Shown: positions 1-8,341, counted from the stretch's first letter. The stretch is 27,565 nt of DNA from Phascolarctobacterium succinatutens CAG:287 (GCF_000434895.1 NZ_FR892783.1:1-27565); one strand, 5' to 3'. The notes: generated by a model from the sequence alone, not told the origin. Program-made: numbers and translations.

Positions 1-44
1 TCAGTGACTTTAGGTAATCTCGTCAGTGACTTTAGGTAATCTCA
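1..44. repeat. Tandem 22-bp direct repeats (two copies, third degenerate)
   Basis: Two head-to-tail copies of a 22-bp unit beginning TCAGTGACTTTAGG occupy 1-22 and 23-44 and differ only at the last base. A third start (TCAGCGAG, from 45) decays after a few bases. The array runs off the left edge, so its copy number is unknown. The core TCAGTGAC recurs at 224-231, and TGACTTT recurs at 100-106 and 113-119. Contiguous copies without spacers argue against CRISPR and are more like iterons or a regulator-binding array. Confidence 0.8.
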
Positions 45-190
45 TCAGCGAGCTATTATTACTTTAAGATATTGAATTTTATATTTTAGTTACTATTATT
101 GACTTTTATTATTGACTTTCAAGTTATCCACAGCTTTTCAAAATCGCTCCCTAGTAGTAGTATTAATATATATACTACTACCTTACTTAC
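45..190. other. Origin-like AT-rich segment with a DnaA-box match
   Basis: This non-coding stretch is strongly AT-rich. It contains TTATCCACA at 124-132, an exact match to the DnaA box consensus TTATNCACA. Just before it are two 11-bp repeats (TTATTGACTTT at 96-106 and 109-119), and just after it a 28-bp dyad. With the tandem repeats at 1-44, this resembles a plasmid, phage or integrative-element replication origin. No replication protein gene is visible in the window, so the role is inference. A lone DnaA box can occur by chance. Confidence 0.35.
154..181. repeat. Perfect 10-bp inverted repeat
   Basis: GTAGTAGTAT (154-163) is the exact reverse complement of ATACTACTAC (172-181), with an 8-base AT spacer. 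No T-tract follows on either strand, so an operator or origin structure is more likely than a terminator. It lies about 265 bp upstream of the helix-turn-helix gene at 446. Confidence 0.6.
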
Positions 191-367
191 TCTAAAGTTT
201 ATAAGTATATAGCACCTTATTTGTCAGTGACGATTTGTAGTAATTTAAAATCATCGTATTTCGAGCTAAATTAACGCCTTTATAGCAATCGTACTTCTTG
301 ATGCTCTAATGCTTTTTTGGTAAAATAATGTTGGAGCAAGTTGGATTTTAAACGTTTCGTAATGCAG

Positions 368-403
368 GTTTCATAGTGTGAAACGCCTGTAATTTAATTA
401 TAT
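368..403 (+). promoter_or_regulatory. Candidate operator/promoter of the HTH gene
   Basis: GTTTCA (368-373) and TGAAAC (379-384) form a perfect 6-bp dyad with a 5-base spacer. It is embedded in a longer imperfect symmetry, CAGG before and CCTG after. An AT-rich stretch with a possible -10 (TAATTATAT region, about 395-403) follows, and the translation start is at 446. A dyad in this position is typical of an autoregulated XRE-type repressor. The promoter itself is not well matched. Confidence 0.35.
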
Positions 404-445
404 CGCATTTTTTTGCTTTATGTCAATTTTTTGGAGGTGTCTGTA

Positions 446-1063
446 TTGTCTGACTTATGTGAAATTGGCCGACATTGGAAGCTGATACGTACAGCATATT
501 GTTTAACTTTAAGTGACGTTGCCGATTTATTAAATATAAAAAGTAAAGCTACTATTTTTCGTATTGAAGAAAATAGGAACTCTCTTTCAGTTGAACTTCT
601 TAATAAATTCTCAAGAGTTTTTTCAGTTTCATTTGATTGGTTGTTTGGTGTTTCACAAAATCCATATATTGATTCTTATATTGAAAAGAATGAGAAGGAT
701 TTATTATTTATAATTAAAACTCTTTCTCTCAATTCTCTTTCTTGTAAAGTTTTAAACGAAATACCTAACGAATATTGGAATATTACATTGCGAAAAAAGC
801 ATTTCTCTTTATCTGTTAGAGCGAATATTGTTTTTTTGCTTTATAGCTTTCTCATTTCTTATCTTGGAAGTTTAAATAATTTAGGATTATTACAAGATGA
901 TGTTTTAAAGATTATAAAGAATGATAATTTTTTGGAGTTTGATAAAATTCTCTTGGGTAATTTCTCTGCTAATTTTGCAAGTAATCAGGAGCAGCTTTCC
1001 AATCTCTCGCATTTACTTGCATCTAGAGATCAGGATACTCAGCCCTGTTTTAGTCTTCAGTAA
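446..1063 (+). CDS. Orphan helix-turn-helix (XRE-like) protein
   Basis: I do not recognise this 205-residue protein beyond its N-terminus. Residues about 10-68 look like an XRE/Cro helix-turn-helix: LTLSDVADLLNI is followed by a recognition-helix region ending in RIEENR, and then the FDWLFG segment commonly seen at the end of this fold. The rest is low-complexity and rich in Leu, Asn and Ser, with one hydrophobic stretch at about 136-155 (FLLYSFLISYLG) that could be a buried or membrane helix. I chose the TTG at 446 because GGAGG at 433-437 lies 8 bases upstream; the frame is also open from TTG 413. It is the only plus-strand gene here, is far more AT-rich than the housekeeping genes, and is convergent with the tRNA. 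These traits suggest horizontal acquisition. A regulator of a mobile element is plausible but unproven. Confidence 0.7.
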   Translation: MSDLCEIGRHWKLIRTAYCLTLSDVADLLNIKSKATIFRIEENRNSLSVELLNKFSRVFSVSFDWLFGVSQNPYIDSYIEKNEKDLLFIIKTLSLNSLSCKVLNEIPNEYWNITLRKKHFSLSVRANIVFLLYSFLISYLGSLNNLGLLQDDVLKIIKNDNFLEFDKILLGNFSANFASNQEQLSNLSHLLASRDQDTQPCFSLQ

Positions 1064-1065
1064 CG

Positions 1066-1107
1066 CAAAAAAGCTTTGTAAAGCCAGTTTTTCTGGTCTT
1101 ACAAAGC
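1066..1107 (-). terminator. Intrinsic terminator reading leftward
   Basis: A 15-bp stem with two imperfect pairs (1073-1087 with 1093-1107) and a 5-base loop is followed on the minus strand by a T6 tract (complement of 1067-1072). The 3' side on the plus strand has no T-tract, so the signal faces leftward, away from the tRNA. No minus-strand gene lies directly upstream of it, so it may be a backup for the tRNA transcript or a remnant. Confidence 0.7.
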
Positions 1108-1140
1108 CGTTGTGTGATTAAAATTTTAAATTGTCTGTTA

Positions 1141-1187
1141 TGCAATACAGCTAATTTTGCTCTAAAATGCCCTGTATTGCATTTTTT
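1141..1187 (+). terminator. Intrinsic terminator of the HTH gene
   Basis: TGCAATACAG (1141-1150) pairs perfectly with CTGTATTGCA (1172-1181). The intervening bases contain a second inner stem (ATTTT with AAAAT), and a T-tract follows on the plus strand. It lies about 80 bp after the HTH stop codon and is the likely 3' end of that transcript. Confidence 0.65.
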
Positions 1188-1356
1188 ATTGCCTACGCAG
1201 GAATACCTAAATCATAGTTTCATGCCCTTAGAAGCGAAATATAGCGTCCTCAGAGGTATGTTTATTTCTTTTTGTATCACGTTTTCTTGTCAAAAGCTGA
1301 TTTTGGATAAAAATCATGTTTGTTGCGCAGCTATTGCAGTTGCATTTTCTGAAATA

Positions 1357-1388
1357 CAAAAAAGCGGTCTATCTTTCGATAAACCGCT
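1357..1388 (-). terminator. Intrinsic terminator of tRNA-Leu
   Basis: An 11-bp stem with one mismatch (1363-1373 with 1378-1388) and a 4-base loop is followed on the minus strand by a T-tract (complement of 1358-1363). It starts 9 bp past the CCA end of the tRNA. It is the first terminator seen after jetC and so may also serve read-through from the jet operon. Confidence 0.8.
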
Positions 1389-1396
1389 AAGTTTAC

Positions 1397-1483
1397 TGGT
1401 GCCGAAGGCCGGACTCGAACCGGCACGAGCGTGAACCCGCTTGATTTTGAGTCAAGTGCGTCTGCCAATTCCGCCACTTCGGC
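1397..1483 (-). tRNA. tRNA-Leu (anticodon CAA)
   Basis: Read on the minus strand, a 7-bp acceptor stem (GCCGAAG with CTTCGGC) closes a class II tRNA of 87 nt including an encoded CCA. The anticodon stem CTTGA/TCAAG holds the loop CTCAAAA, giving anticodon CAA for UUG leucine codons. The T-arm is GCCGG-TTCGAGT-CCGGC, and the variable arm is long, as expected for leucine. The discriminator base is A. tRNA-Leu genes are common integration targets, but I found no duplicated 3'-end fragment (att site) in the window. Confidence 0.95.
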
Positions 1484-1512
1484 ATAAGTTCCAATCACTC
1501 GGAACAATAGTA

Positions 1513-1541
1513 ATTATACTCGTTTCTTAAAGCTTTGTCAA
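1513..1541 (-). promoter_or_regulatory. Consensus promoter of tRNA-Leu
   Basis: On the minus strand TTGACA (complement of 1536-1541) and TATAAT (complement of 1513-1518) are separated by exactly 17 bases. This is a full sigma-70/SigA consensus match, and the -10 ends about 29 bp before the tRNA 5' end. The tRNA is therefore transcribed independently of the jet operon upstream of it. Confidence 0.9.
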
Positions 1542-1592
1542 TAGCCTTATTTAAAAATTCTTATAGGGGGTTACTTGCTAGGAAAATACCTC

Positions 1593-4500
1593 TTAGAACA
1601 GACTATCCATCTGCCCTTCATCGGTCACCTCAACACGCGCCAGACTCAGAAACTCCCCATCATTACCGGCAATATGCTTGCTTTTCAAATAAGAAATATT
1701 ACTCAGCTTAGACGAAATCAAGTTTAAAACATAGATGTTGTCATAACAATTATAAATCGATTCACCACCAAGTCCGGTAAAGGATATCAGCTGAGTATTA
1801 TTTTTTGCTGCCATTTCCATTAACGGCGTAAGCAGATGCGCGGCATTAGTCTGAGCAAACGGATTGTCCATCATTAGTACCTTGCCTTCATTGCGGTCTG
1901 CATAAACGTCTGCATCATCACGACGCATGTAATACAAAAGGCTCGAAAGAATAACAAATGCTGATAAAAAGCCCTCGCCACCGGAATTACGTGCTACGTC
2001 ACGCCAGGAAATCTGTATTTCACGTTGCGCCTCAACCTTGAACATCTGCACATGAACATTATTAATACCAACAACGGCATCGAAAAGTTCTTTGGTAGTC
2101 AACAGCTTACCAAGCAGTTCAGTGAGGGGTTCACCTTTGCTTAATTTTGCCAATCCTTTTTCCGCTATTGTATCTACTAAATCTGTAATACTACGATGAT
2201 AAATATTAGCGCTTTCCTCCCAGTCAGGAAGCTGCAATTTGAGCATTTTTACATAATGACCACGAATTTGAATGCTAGAATTGCGATCAATATATCCTAA
2301 TTGCTTGTGAACTTCCTTAAGATAATCCTCTAACTGAGTAATGATTTGTTCTTTTTCCTGCTTAACTATAGCAATATCAACCTGCAGCTTTTCAGATATT
2401 CTGACATAGGACTCTAAAACAGCATTAAGCTGCTTTACAAAGATCTGAGCATCGCTAGTAAGCTCCTGCAACATATCTATGCATTTTTTATAAGAATCCT
2501 CTTGAAATGCTTCTACGTTACGCAACCTGATAAGAGCCTGCTCCAGCTTTCGTTTCGCCTCATCTTCCTGCACCTGAGCAGTCTTATATTCTTTTCTCAA
2601 CGATAACGTATAGCTTGACAGCTCTTCTTGTGAAAAATCCTCCAAATTAAAGCTTTCACACCACTCTACATTTGTCGCTCCTTCACTATATTCAGCCAAG
2701 CCAACAATATTCTCCCTAATATTCTGCTCCTGTTCTCCCAAGGATTTTTGCAACTCTTCCTTTAGAGTGCGCTTATACTGAAGCATATTTTTCTCTTCTG
2801 AAAAATTTTTCTCAACAACTTCATCCTTAGGCAAAGGCTCAACAGCATGGCATTTTTCTTCCATCTGTCTGAGAATATTATTTTGCTCCCCCTGCACCTG
2901 TGTTAATCTTTTTTCAATATCTATACGTGCTTCTCCAAGCTTTTTCTTATCTTGAGTCAACTGCTTCTGCTTTGCATCCAGCTCCTGCATTTTAGCTTCG
3001 CTATAACGCTCATTCACCCATTCTTTGCTTTCCAGTCCAAAACGATTTGCTCTATCTTGCAGCTTTTGTTCAACCTTTTTCACCTTTCTTGCGAGATTTG
3101 CTCTATTATCCTCAAGAGCTCTTAATTCTCCGGAAAGCTTTTCCTTAATGCTATTTAACCGTGCTTTCAAGGATTCAGTATTCTGCGCAATATCATCAGC
3201 AAAATTTTTTGGCTTAGGCACCTGCTTATAGCCTGCATATTGAGCCATTTCATCATCTAAAGCTTTCATGTTACCTGAAAGATCCGCAAGATATTTTATT
3301 TGCCACTCAAGCTTATTTTGCAATTTTTCAAGCTTATCGTCCAGGCTTTGCTTTGCATTTTCTGCATTAGCCAAGGTATTATTGCATTCGTATAGTTGCT
3401 TATTATCAAGCAGATATTGCTGATATTTTACTGTCAACTGTTGCAATGCCTCCTGATGCAGTTTCAGCTTTTCTATCATCTGGCCTATTTTCGCTAAATC
3501 TTGGCTAATATTTTCCTGTGTCAGTAAATTATCAGCTTTTTCTGCCTGGCACTGCTCCTCCCGCTTCTGCAGCTTGACAATTGCCTCCTGCAAAGAAAGC
3601 AGCTCATCCTTCAGCCTCTCATAGCTTTCTTTGGTAAGGCTCTGTTCTACCAGCTCGCTATATTTCGCACTGTATAAATCATATTCAGCCTTTCGTTGCT
3701 GAAGCTCCTGTTCAATCTTCTGCAGCTTTGCCTTCAATTCAGCCAGCAGACGCTGCAGTTTTTCTTCGTTTAGCAGATTATCGTTAAATAGCATAAAGAA
3801 ATTCACATCTGCACTTTTAAGGACACCATTATCGACCTTTATCTGTGTAGCTTGCGTTAAGCTTTCGCGTAAAATAATCGGCACCGGGAGTGAAGTATAA
3901 ATATTTTTTTCAGCCCTTTGCAGGTCTTCTATTTCTTTGCCGGTCATAATCAAAGCATACGGCAGGAACGGATGCTGTTTTACCAGCTCCAGGTTCAATT
4001 CCTCACTATTTTTATTGTTTTTCAGCCATTCCATGCCATATACAATATTTATTCCCAAACGCTCCAGCATCTGCACCAGTTCAGTTGACAGCTCCACGGT
4101 TTTGCCAGTCTGCAGTTCCTGATACTTTTTCTGTACTGTATCTAATTTATGCAACAGCTTTGTTCTGGCTTCATCCATTTCCAAAAGCTTTTTGGAAAGC
4201 TCTTTTTGAATATACTCTTTATCAAAAAGATACTTCTCGTCAAGCTGAAGATATTGCAGTAATGTTTTTCGTTTTGCAAGCTGTTCATCAAGCTGTTTTT
4301 TAACCTGAGTACGTTCTACTACGAGCTGCTCTTTACTGCCCCTTTCTTTTGAGCAATTCTGTAAGCTACGCTCCAAGTCACTAAACGCAGTTTTTAGGCC
4401 ACTTAAATTCTGCTGCTGCTGTTTCTGCCTATCACTAGCTTCCTGCTCATCAGCTACCAGCTTTTCTGCCATAACCTTTAACGCACCGGCATCATATTCG

Positions 4501-6017
4501 CCCAGCATATTACGCTGCAAACCAGCAGCGCCAGGTTCCCACTTTTTATTATAGCTTTCCTCAGCATCATCATAAGCCTGCACTAAGCCTTGAAGACGTC
4601 CCTGCGTAGTATGCAGCTCATTCAATCTGCTGATTAACTCTGATAGTTCCTGTTTAGCTTGTTTTTGTAAGTCAAGACAAGCCTTCTTGTCACTCTCTTC
4701 CTGCTGAAAGCGCTCCTGCATCTTTTGCAGCTCTTGCTCAATATATTCTTTCAGCAAATAGCCAATATATTCGCGCTCCGGTTCAAGGTCCTTATTCTTT
4801 TTACGGGAAACAGTAACTCTCTGCTCTACCATTTGTAATTCCAACAAATCTTCATTTAAGCGCTCCTGCAATTCCGCACAATCCAGAATATGCCGCCGCC
4901 TTTCCCATAATTGTGACTGCTCTTCCAGTTGACTGCTTTGCTGTTCATTATCTTCTTTTAGTACGATTAACGCTTCTTTTTTATCTTCTGCATAATAAAA
5001 ATTACTGGAAAACTCTTCATGCAGCAAATGCACCAATTGTTTACCTAAAGCATCCAATTCAGCATTGCAAACAGCAATTTCCGTTTCATTTTTAGCAGCG
5101 AACCGGTTAAGCTCAGCCAGGCACTCATAAATTTTATTCAGCTTAACAGCGACAGTAGCAGAAGAAGCTTCATACTCTTTGCCAAATGTCAAAATAGGTG
5201 TCGCCTCCTGCTGAAATGCAATAAGCTTTTCCTGCTGTTGGATTTTATTAGAGTTTTCGTTATAAGTAGTGATATATTTTTCCAGGATATTGCGGAACTC
5301 CTGCATCCTGTTGTTGCCTTTATTCAGCTTATTTTCTACAGCATCGAGGAACCATTTTTCTACCAGGCCCTTCTCATCCTTGCATTCAGCAAACAGCTTA
5401 GAAAGACCAGACTCCTCTTCGTTGATTTTCTTAATGATATTCTGCCATTCACGATAATCTATACCATATTCAGTAAGCTTGGCAAAATACTGCCTACTTT
5501 GCGCAGAGTTATTCATATCATAACAAAAAAACCTGTTTATTCTTTCCTTTTTAAAATCATCAAACATCTTGTGACAAGCATTAAAGCTTTTAATTCTAAG
5601 CTCCTTTTTATCACTCTCAACAACAGGCAGATGATTTATATCCTGCTCGCAGGGCTCGGTATACTCGCTGATAAAATTTATCAGCTCCAGTTCCTCGTCA
5701 TTATCCATATTCTGGCTCTTATGCACCATCATTCCTGTAAGGCAGTAACCGGCGTCATCCTCCAATAACCATTCCACCATGATAAAAGATGGTTTAGATG
5801 TAGTAAAATAGCTGGCAAAACTACGCTCATTAAGATTACGGTAACGCTTTTGTACAAATGGTGCCGTTAAAAGTTGCACCAGTACAGACTTACCACCACC
5901 ATTCTGCAAGGAAATCAACGTGCTTCTGCCATTAAAGTGCAGTGTTTCATCACTGATATGAATGGAATTATGGTTATAATTTACATTAACCAACCTGATA
6001 GCATTAATCTTGCTCAT
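1593..6017 (-). CDS. jetC: Wadjet JetC, SMC/MukB-like ATPase
   Basis: This 1474-residue protein has SMC architecture. The N-terminal P-loop is QNGGGKS (about 38-44). A long coiled coil spans about 230-630, a globular hinge-like part about 630-745, and a second coiled coil continues to about 1290. A C-terminal ATPase half carries the ABC signature SGGEG (from 1345) and a Walker B region, VLMMDNPF, with D1384. The usual Walker B glutamate is replaced by N1385. In Wadjet systems the SMC-like subunit forms a dimeric DNA-extruding motor that detects small closed-circular DNA. The gene is last in the jet operon and overlaps jetB by 14 bp, and its ribosome site (GGAG) lies inside jetB. No clear terminator follows before the tRNA. 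Family-level naming (type II JetC) is inferred from the partners; a MukB/MksB-like housekeeping condensin is the alternative. Confidence 0.87.
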   Translation of the reverse strand: MSKINAIRLVNVNYNHNSIHISDETLHFNGRSTLISLQNGGGKSVLVQLLTAPFVQKRYRNLNERSFASYFTTSKPSFIMVEWLLEDDAGYCLTGMMVHKSQNMDNDEELELINFISEYTEPCEQDINHLPVVESDKKELRIKSFNACHKMFDDFKKERINRFFCYDMNNSAQSRQYFAKLTEYGIDYREWQNIIKKINEEESGLSKLFAECKDEKGLVEKWFLDAVENKLNKGNNRMQEFRNILEKYITTYNENSNKIQQQEKLIAFQQEATPILTFGKEYEASSATVAVKLNKIYECLAELNRFAAKNETEIAVCNAELDALGKQLVHLLHEEFSSNFYYAEDKKEALIVLKEDNEQQSSQLEEQSQLWERRRHILDCAELQERLNEDLLELQMVEQRVTVSRKKNKDLEPEREYIGYLLKEYIEQELQKMQERFQQEESDKKACLDLQKQAKQELSELISRLNELHTTQGRLQGLVQAYDDAEESYNKKWEPGAAGLQRNMLGEYDAGALKVMAEKLVADEQEASDRQKQQQQNLSGLKTAFSDLERSLQNCSKERGSKEQLVVERTQVKKQLDEQLAKRKTLLQYLQLDEKYLFDKEYIQKELSKKLLEMDEARTKLLHKLDTVQKKYQELQTGKTVELSTELVQMLERLGINIVYGMEWLKNNKNSEELNLELVKQHPFLPYALIMTGKEIEDLQRAEKNIYTSLPVPIILRESLTQATQIKVDNGVLKSADVNFFMLFNDNLLNEEKLQRLLAELKAKLQKIEQELQQRKAEYDLYSAKYSELVEQSLTKESYERLKDELLSLQEAIVKLQKREEQCQAEKADNLLTQENISQDLAKIGQMIEKLKLHQEALQQLTVKYQQYLLDNKQLYECNNTLANAENAKQSLDDKLEKLQNKLEWQIKYLADLSGNMKALDDEMAQYAGYKQVPKPKNFADDIAQNTESLKARLNSIKEKLSGELRALEDNRANLARKVKKVEQKLQDRANRFGLESKEWVNERYSEAKMQELDAKQKQLTQDKKKLGEARIDIEKRLTQVQGEQNNILRQMEEKCHAVEPLPKDEVVEKNFSEEKNMLQYKRTLKEELQKSLGEQEQNIRENIVGLAEYSEGATNVEWCESFNLEDFSQEELSSYTLSLRKEYKTAQVQEDEAKRKLEQALIRLRNVEAFQEDSYKKCIDMLQELTSDAQIFVKQLNAVLESYVRISEKLQVDIAIVKQEKEQIITQLEDYLKEVHKQLGYIDRNSSIQIRGHYVKMLKLQLPDWEESANIYHRSITDLVDTIAEKGLAKLSKGEPLTELLGKLLTTKELFDAVVGINNVHVQMFKVEAQREIQISWRDVARNSGGEGFLSAFVILSSLLYYMRRDDADVYADRNEGKVLMMDNPFAQTNAAHLLTPLMEMAAKNNTQLISFTGLGGESIYNCYDNIYVLNLISSKLSNISYLKSKHIAGNDGEFLSLARVEVTDEGQMDSLF

Positions 6018-6726
6018 TTTCTTCCGCTCCTAAAATTCTCTGCACCCGCTCAAAATTATTCTTATTCAACAGATTCCAATCCATAAAATGATCAAGTTTG
6101 CGAGTTGTCTTAATCATTTCATCCTGCTCAATATAATCTATCAAACCCTGCTCCTGCAGAAAATGTAAAATGCTGAACATAAAACCTTCTTTAGTGGTTT
6201 TCTGACGATTTCTTTTTTCATCAGAACGCAAGGACTCATAAGCCTCTCGCATAGCAGTAAAGGCCATGCCATTCTGCGCCTGCTCATCCTCCGAATAACG
6301 CGCTGCCCCTTCCTTGAGCTTGTCTGTTACAGAATTCTGCAAATCTCCCAATAGAATAAAATCACGCGTCTTAGAGCTGCTGCCTTGCCCGTCATAAAAC
6401 TCCAACAACAACACCAGGATAACAAACTGCACCAAATAATAATCCTTGTCGGTAGCATTACTGCGACAAAGCTCTTTTTTCAACTGTCCTTTAGAATAGC
6501 CTAAGAAATTATTTTCCTGCCCTGGTATAAGATAGATAACGCCACCATACGCTTCTACATGACTATCAGCAGCATCTGCTTGCGACTTAACTAACGTTTG
6601 CACTTCATCCTGTTCAATATATGCTTTGTGTAGCTCCGGTGCTTTTTTCTCTCGTAGCTCGTGATGCTCCAATAAGTAATAAAATATTTTTTGTGACTGC
6701 TTAATTATTTCAATCTGATAAGCCAT
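6004..6726 (-). CDS. jetB: Wadjet JetB, small accessory subunit (DUF6063-like)
   Basis: This 240-residue soluble protein has no catalytic motif or membrane segment. Its size, its place between the kleisin-like and SMC-like genes, and its C-terminal segment (EQDEMIKTTRKLDHFM) fit the MukE/MksE-like accessory subunit called JetB, which I associate with DUF6063 in type II Wadjet operons. Such proteins carry winged-helix domains that bind the kleisin and close the complex around DNA. The start is 4 bp after the jetA stop, with GGGAG overlapping the end of jetA as ribosome site. The 3' end overlaps jetC by 14 bp, so translation of all three is probably coupled. The sequence alone gives only weak support; context carries the call. 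Confidence 0.8.
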   Translation of the reverse strand: MAYQIEIIKQSQKIFYYLLEHHELREKKAPELHKAYIEQDEVQTLVKSQADAADSHVEAYGGVIYLIPGQENNFLGYSKGQLKKELCRSNATDKDYYLVQFVILVLLLEFYDGQGSSSKTRDFILLGDLQNSVTDKLKEGAARYSEDEQAQNGMAFTAMREAYESLRSDEKRNRQKTTKEGFMFSILHFLQEQGLIDYIEQDEMIKTTRKLDHFMDWNLLNKNNFERVQRILGAEENEQD

Positions 6727-6730
6727 ATTT

Positions 6731-8341
6731 TCACTCCCAAACTGCCTTCAGCATGACATCAGAACAACGGATATTTTTCAAAACACCAGTATTTTCATCA
6801 AGCTGCTTCAACAAAACCGGATTATCTTCCGGTAGGCGATGTACTATAAGCTTTTTTACTCTCTGCCATTGCGCACGTTTGTCCAAAATATCCAAAAGCA
6901 TACTTTGCAGGCGAAAATCCTTCGTCTCTTCCTGAATAAATTCTGCTCGCTCGATGCGCATGCTATCAATGTCAATTTCCTGAACCTTGAGCAGTTCCAC
7001 CATAATCTCTTTAAATACTGCTATATTTGGTACTAAGCGCTCGCGCTCATCCTGATTAAGCTGCTTTATCAGCTCAGAAAGGCGCAACTGATCTTTGCTA
7101 ATAGTATACTTCAGAATAACAGTCAAGCTTGCTTCGTACTGCGCTAGCCTTTCCTCCAGCAGTTTTTTTTGCTCCGCCTCCCAAGCTTCAACGTCAAAGC
7201 TTTCAGTTGCCTCTTCCTCCCACTCAGTTTCCAACAGCCGTACTCTTTGCAGCTCCAGAAAAAGATTCGGATTAACAGCCTTTTCAGGTTCCTTATTAAA
7301 TAACGGATGTAGAAATATATCTAAATTCTGCAGGCATTCCGGCTTCGTTAAAAGCTTCTCATAAAAGTCGGCACGTAAATTAAAGCGCTGTACCAGAGAC
7401 ATTTGCGAAACCTTTTCCAGCTCTGCTGTATATAAGGCCTTAAGGTCAAAATGATTATTTAAGATTTTTTGATATTCATCTATTGCACGACCTAAATAAT
7501 TATCTATTTCACGCAGATTCCGTAGCTTGGCAACATCATCAGGCGGCAAACTATCTAAGCTGATATTCTGCTTCTCTAAATCCTCTACACGTGCCTGCAC
7601 AACATCGCGATGTCCCTTGAATTTTTTCTTCGACTGGTCGATAGTCTGCAGATTATCATATAACAGCTCACTATATTCGCTGACACTATACTCCAAAGCA
7701 TTGCGCCTTATCCTCAGCATAGCAGCCTGAATTTTTTGTAGTTGAATACGCATCAGGTTAAAGATATTTTTTACATCATCCAACGCCTTATCATAGCTTT
7801 GCTTCTCCAGATGTAGCTTAAATATCATTTCCTGAATCGTCAGCTTCAGGTTGCTTTCAACCTCCAGTGTCCCCAAAAGCAGATTATAGCCATCATCTGT
7901 GAGATAATACGAGGTACGGCGCACATCCTGTTCGTCATAGATAATGCGATTGTTGACATAGCTGATGTGCAGTTTCTTCATCTCCTGCTGCTCATAATCA
8001 TAGCCGCCAAAATACATCGGCCTTCCTTCGTTGGACAGTACCACGTTAACAATGAACTTAGCCAAATCACTGCATTCAGCATAGCTCATGGACTTTTTAT
8101 AATACTTTTCGTTAAGACTGTCCAAAAAAACAGTAATATTATCAATAGTACAGCTTTCTTCCTTCAGTGACTGCTCCATAATATAAAGCATCACAGAAAA
8201 AATAACATTCAGCTGCTCGTCCAGAGTGTTAAAGCCCCGTTCCTTCCAGATATACTTCTGACTGCTATTATCATAAAGCAGAGCATATAAGCCTACGCAT
8301 TTCATGCGTCTCGTAAAATCCTTCAAAAAATCGTACTGCAT
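6731..8341 (-). CDS. jetA: Wadjet JetA, kleisin-like subunit (DUF5716-like)
   Basis: This 536-residue, largely helical, highly charged protein has an N-terminal domain (about 1-170) that looks like a winged-helix fold. A long helical middle follows with heptad-like stretches (about 195-320), and the C-terminal region is also helical. This layout fits the MukF/kleisin role, bridging the two SMC heads. The length and neighbours match JetA of type II Wadjet (DUF5716, from memory). I chose the ATG at 8341 because GAGG of TTTTGAGGTTG lies about 7 bases upstream; the frame opens 12 bases earlier at a TTG overlapping the jetD stop. The ribosome site therefore sits across the end of jetD, implying coupling. 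Confidence 0.82.
   Translation of the reverse strand: MQYDFLKDFTRRMKCVGLYALLYDNSSQKYIWKERGFNTLDEQLNVIFSVMLYIMEQSLKEESCTIDNITVFLDSLNEKYYKKSMSYAECSDLAKFIVNVVLSNEGRPMYFGGYDYEQQEMKKLHISYVNNRIIYDEQDVRRTSYYLTDDGYNLLLGTLEVESNLKLTIQEMIFKLHLEKQSYDKALDDVKNIFNLMRIQLQKIQAAMLRIRRNALEYSVSEYSELLYDNLQTIDQSKKKFKGHRDVVQARVEDLEKQNISLDSLPPDDVAKLRNLREIDNYLGRAIDEYQKILNNHFDLKALYTAELEKVSQMSLVQRFNLRADFYEKLLTKPECLQNLDIFLHPLFNKEPEKAVNPNLFLELQRVRLLETEWEEEATESFDVEAWEAEQKKLLEERLAQYEASLTVILKYTISKDQLRLSELIKQLNQDERERLVPNIAVFKEIMVELLKVQEIDIDSMRIERAEFIQEETKDFRLQSMLLDILDKRAQWQRVKKLIVHRLPEDNPVLLKQLDENTGVLKNIRCSDVMLKAVWE

Noticed and set aside
1..44. CRISPR array
   Set aside because: The 22-bp copies are contiguous with no spacers, and no cas genes are nearby.
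1114..1434. Plus-strand 106-codon open frame
   Set aside because: It runs through the terminators and into the tRNA-Leu gene, has no ribosome site, and its translation has no recognisable domain.
5238..5768. Plus-strand 176-codon frame inside jetC
   Set aside because: It is antisense to the conserved coding frame of jetC and has no ribosome site or domain.
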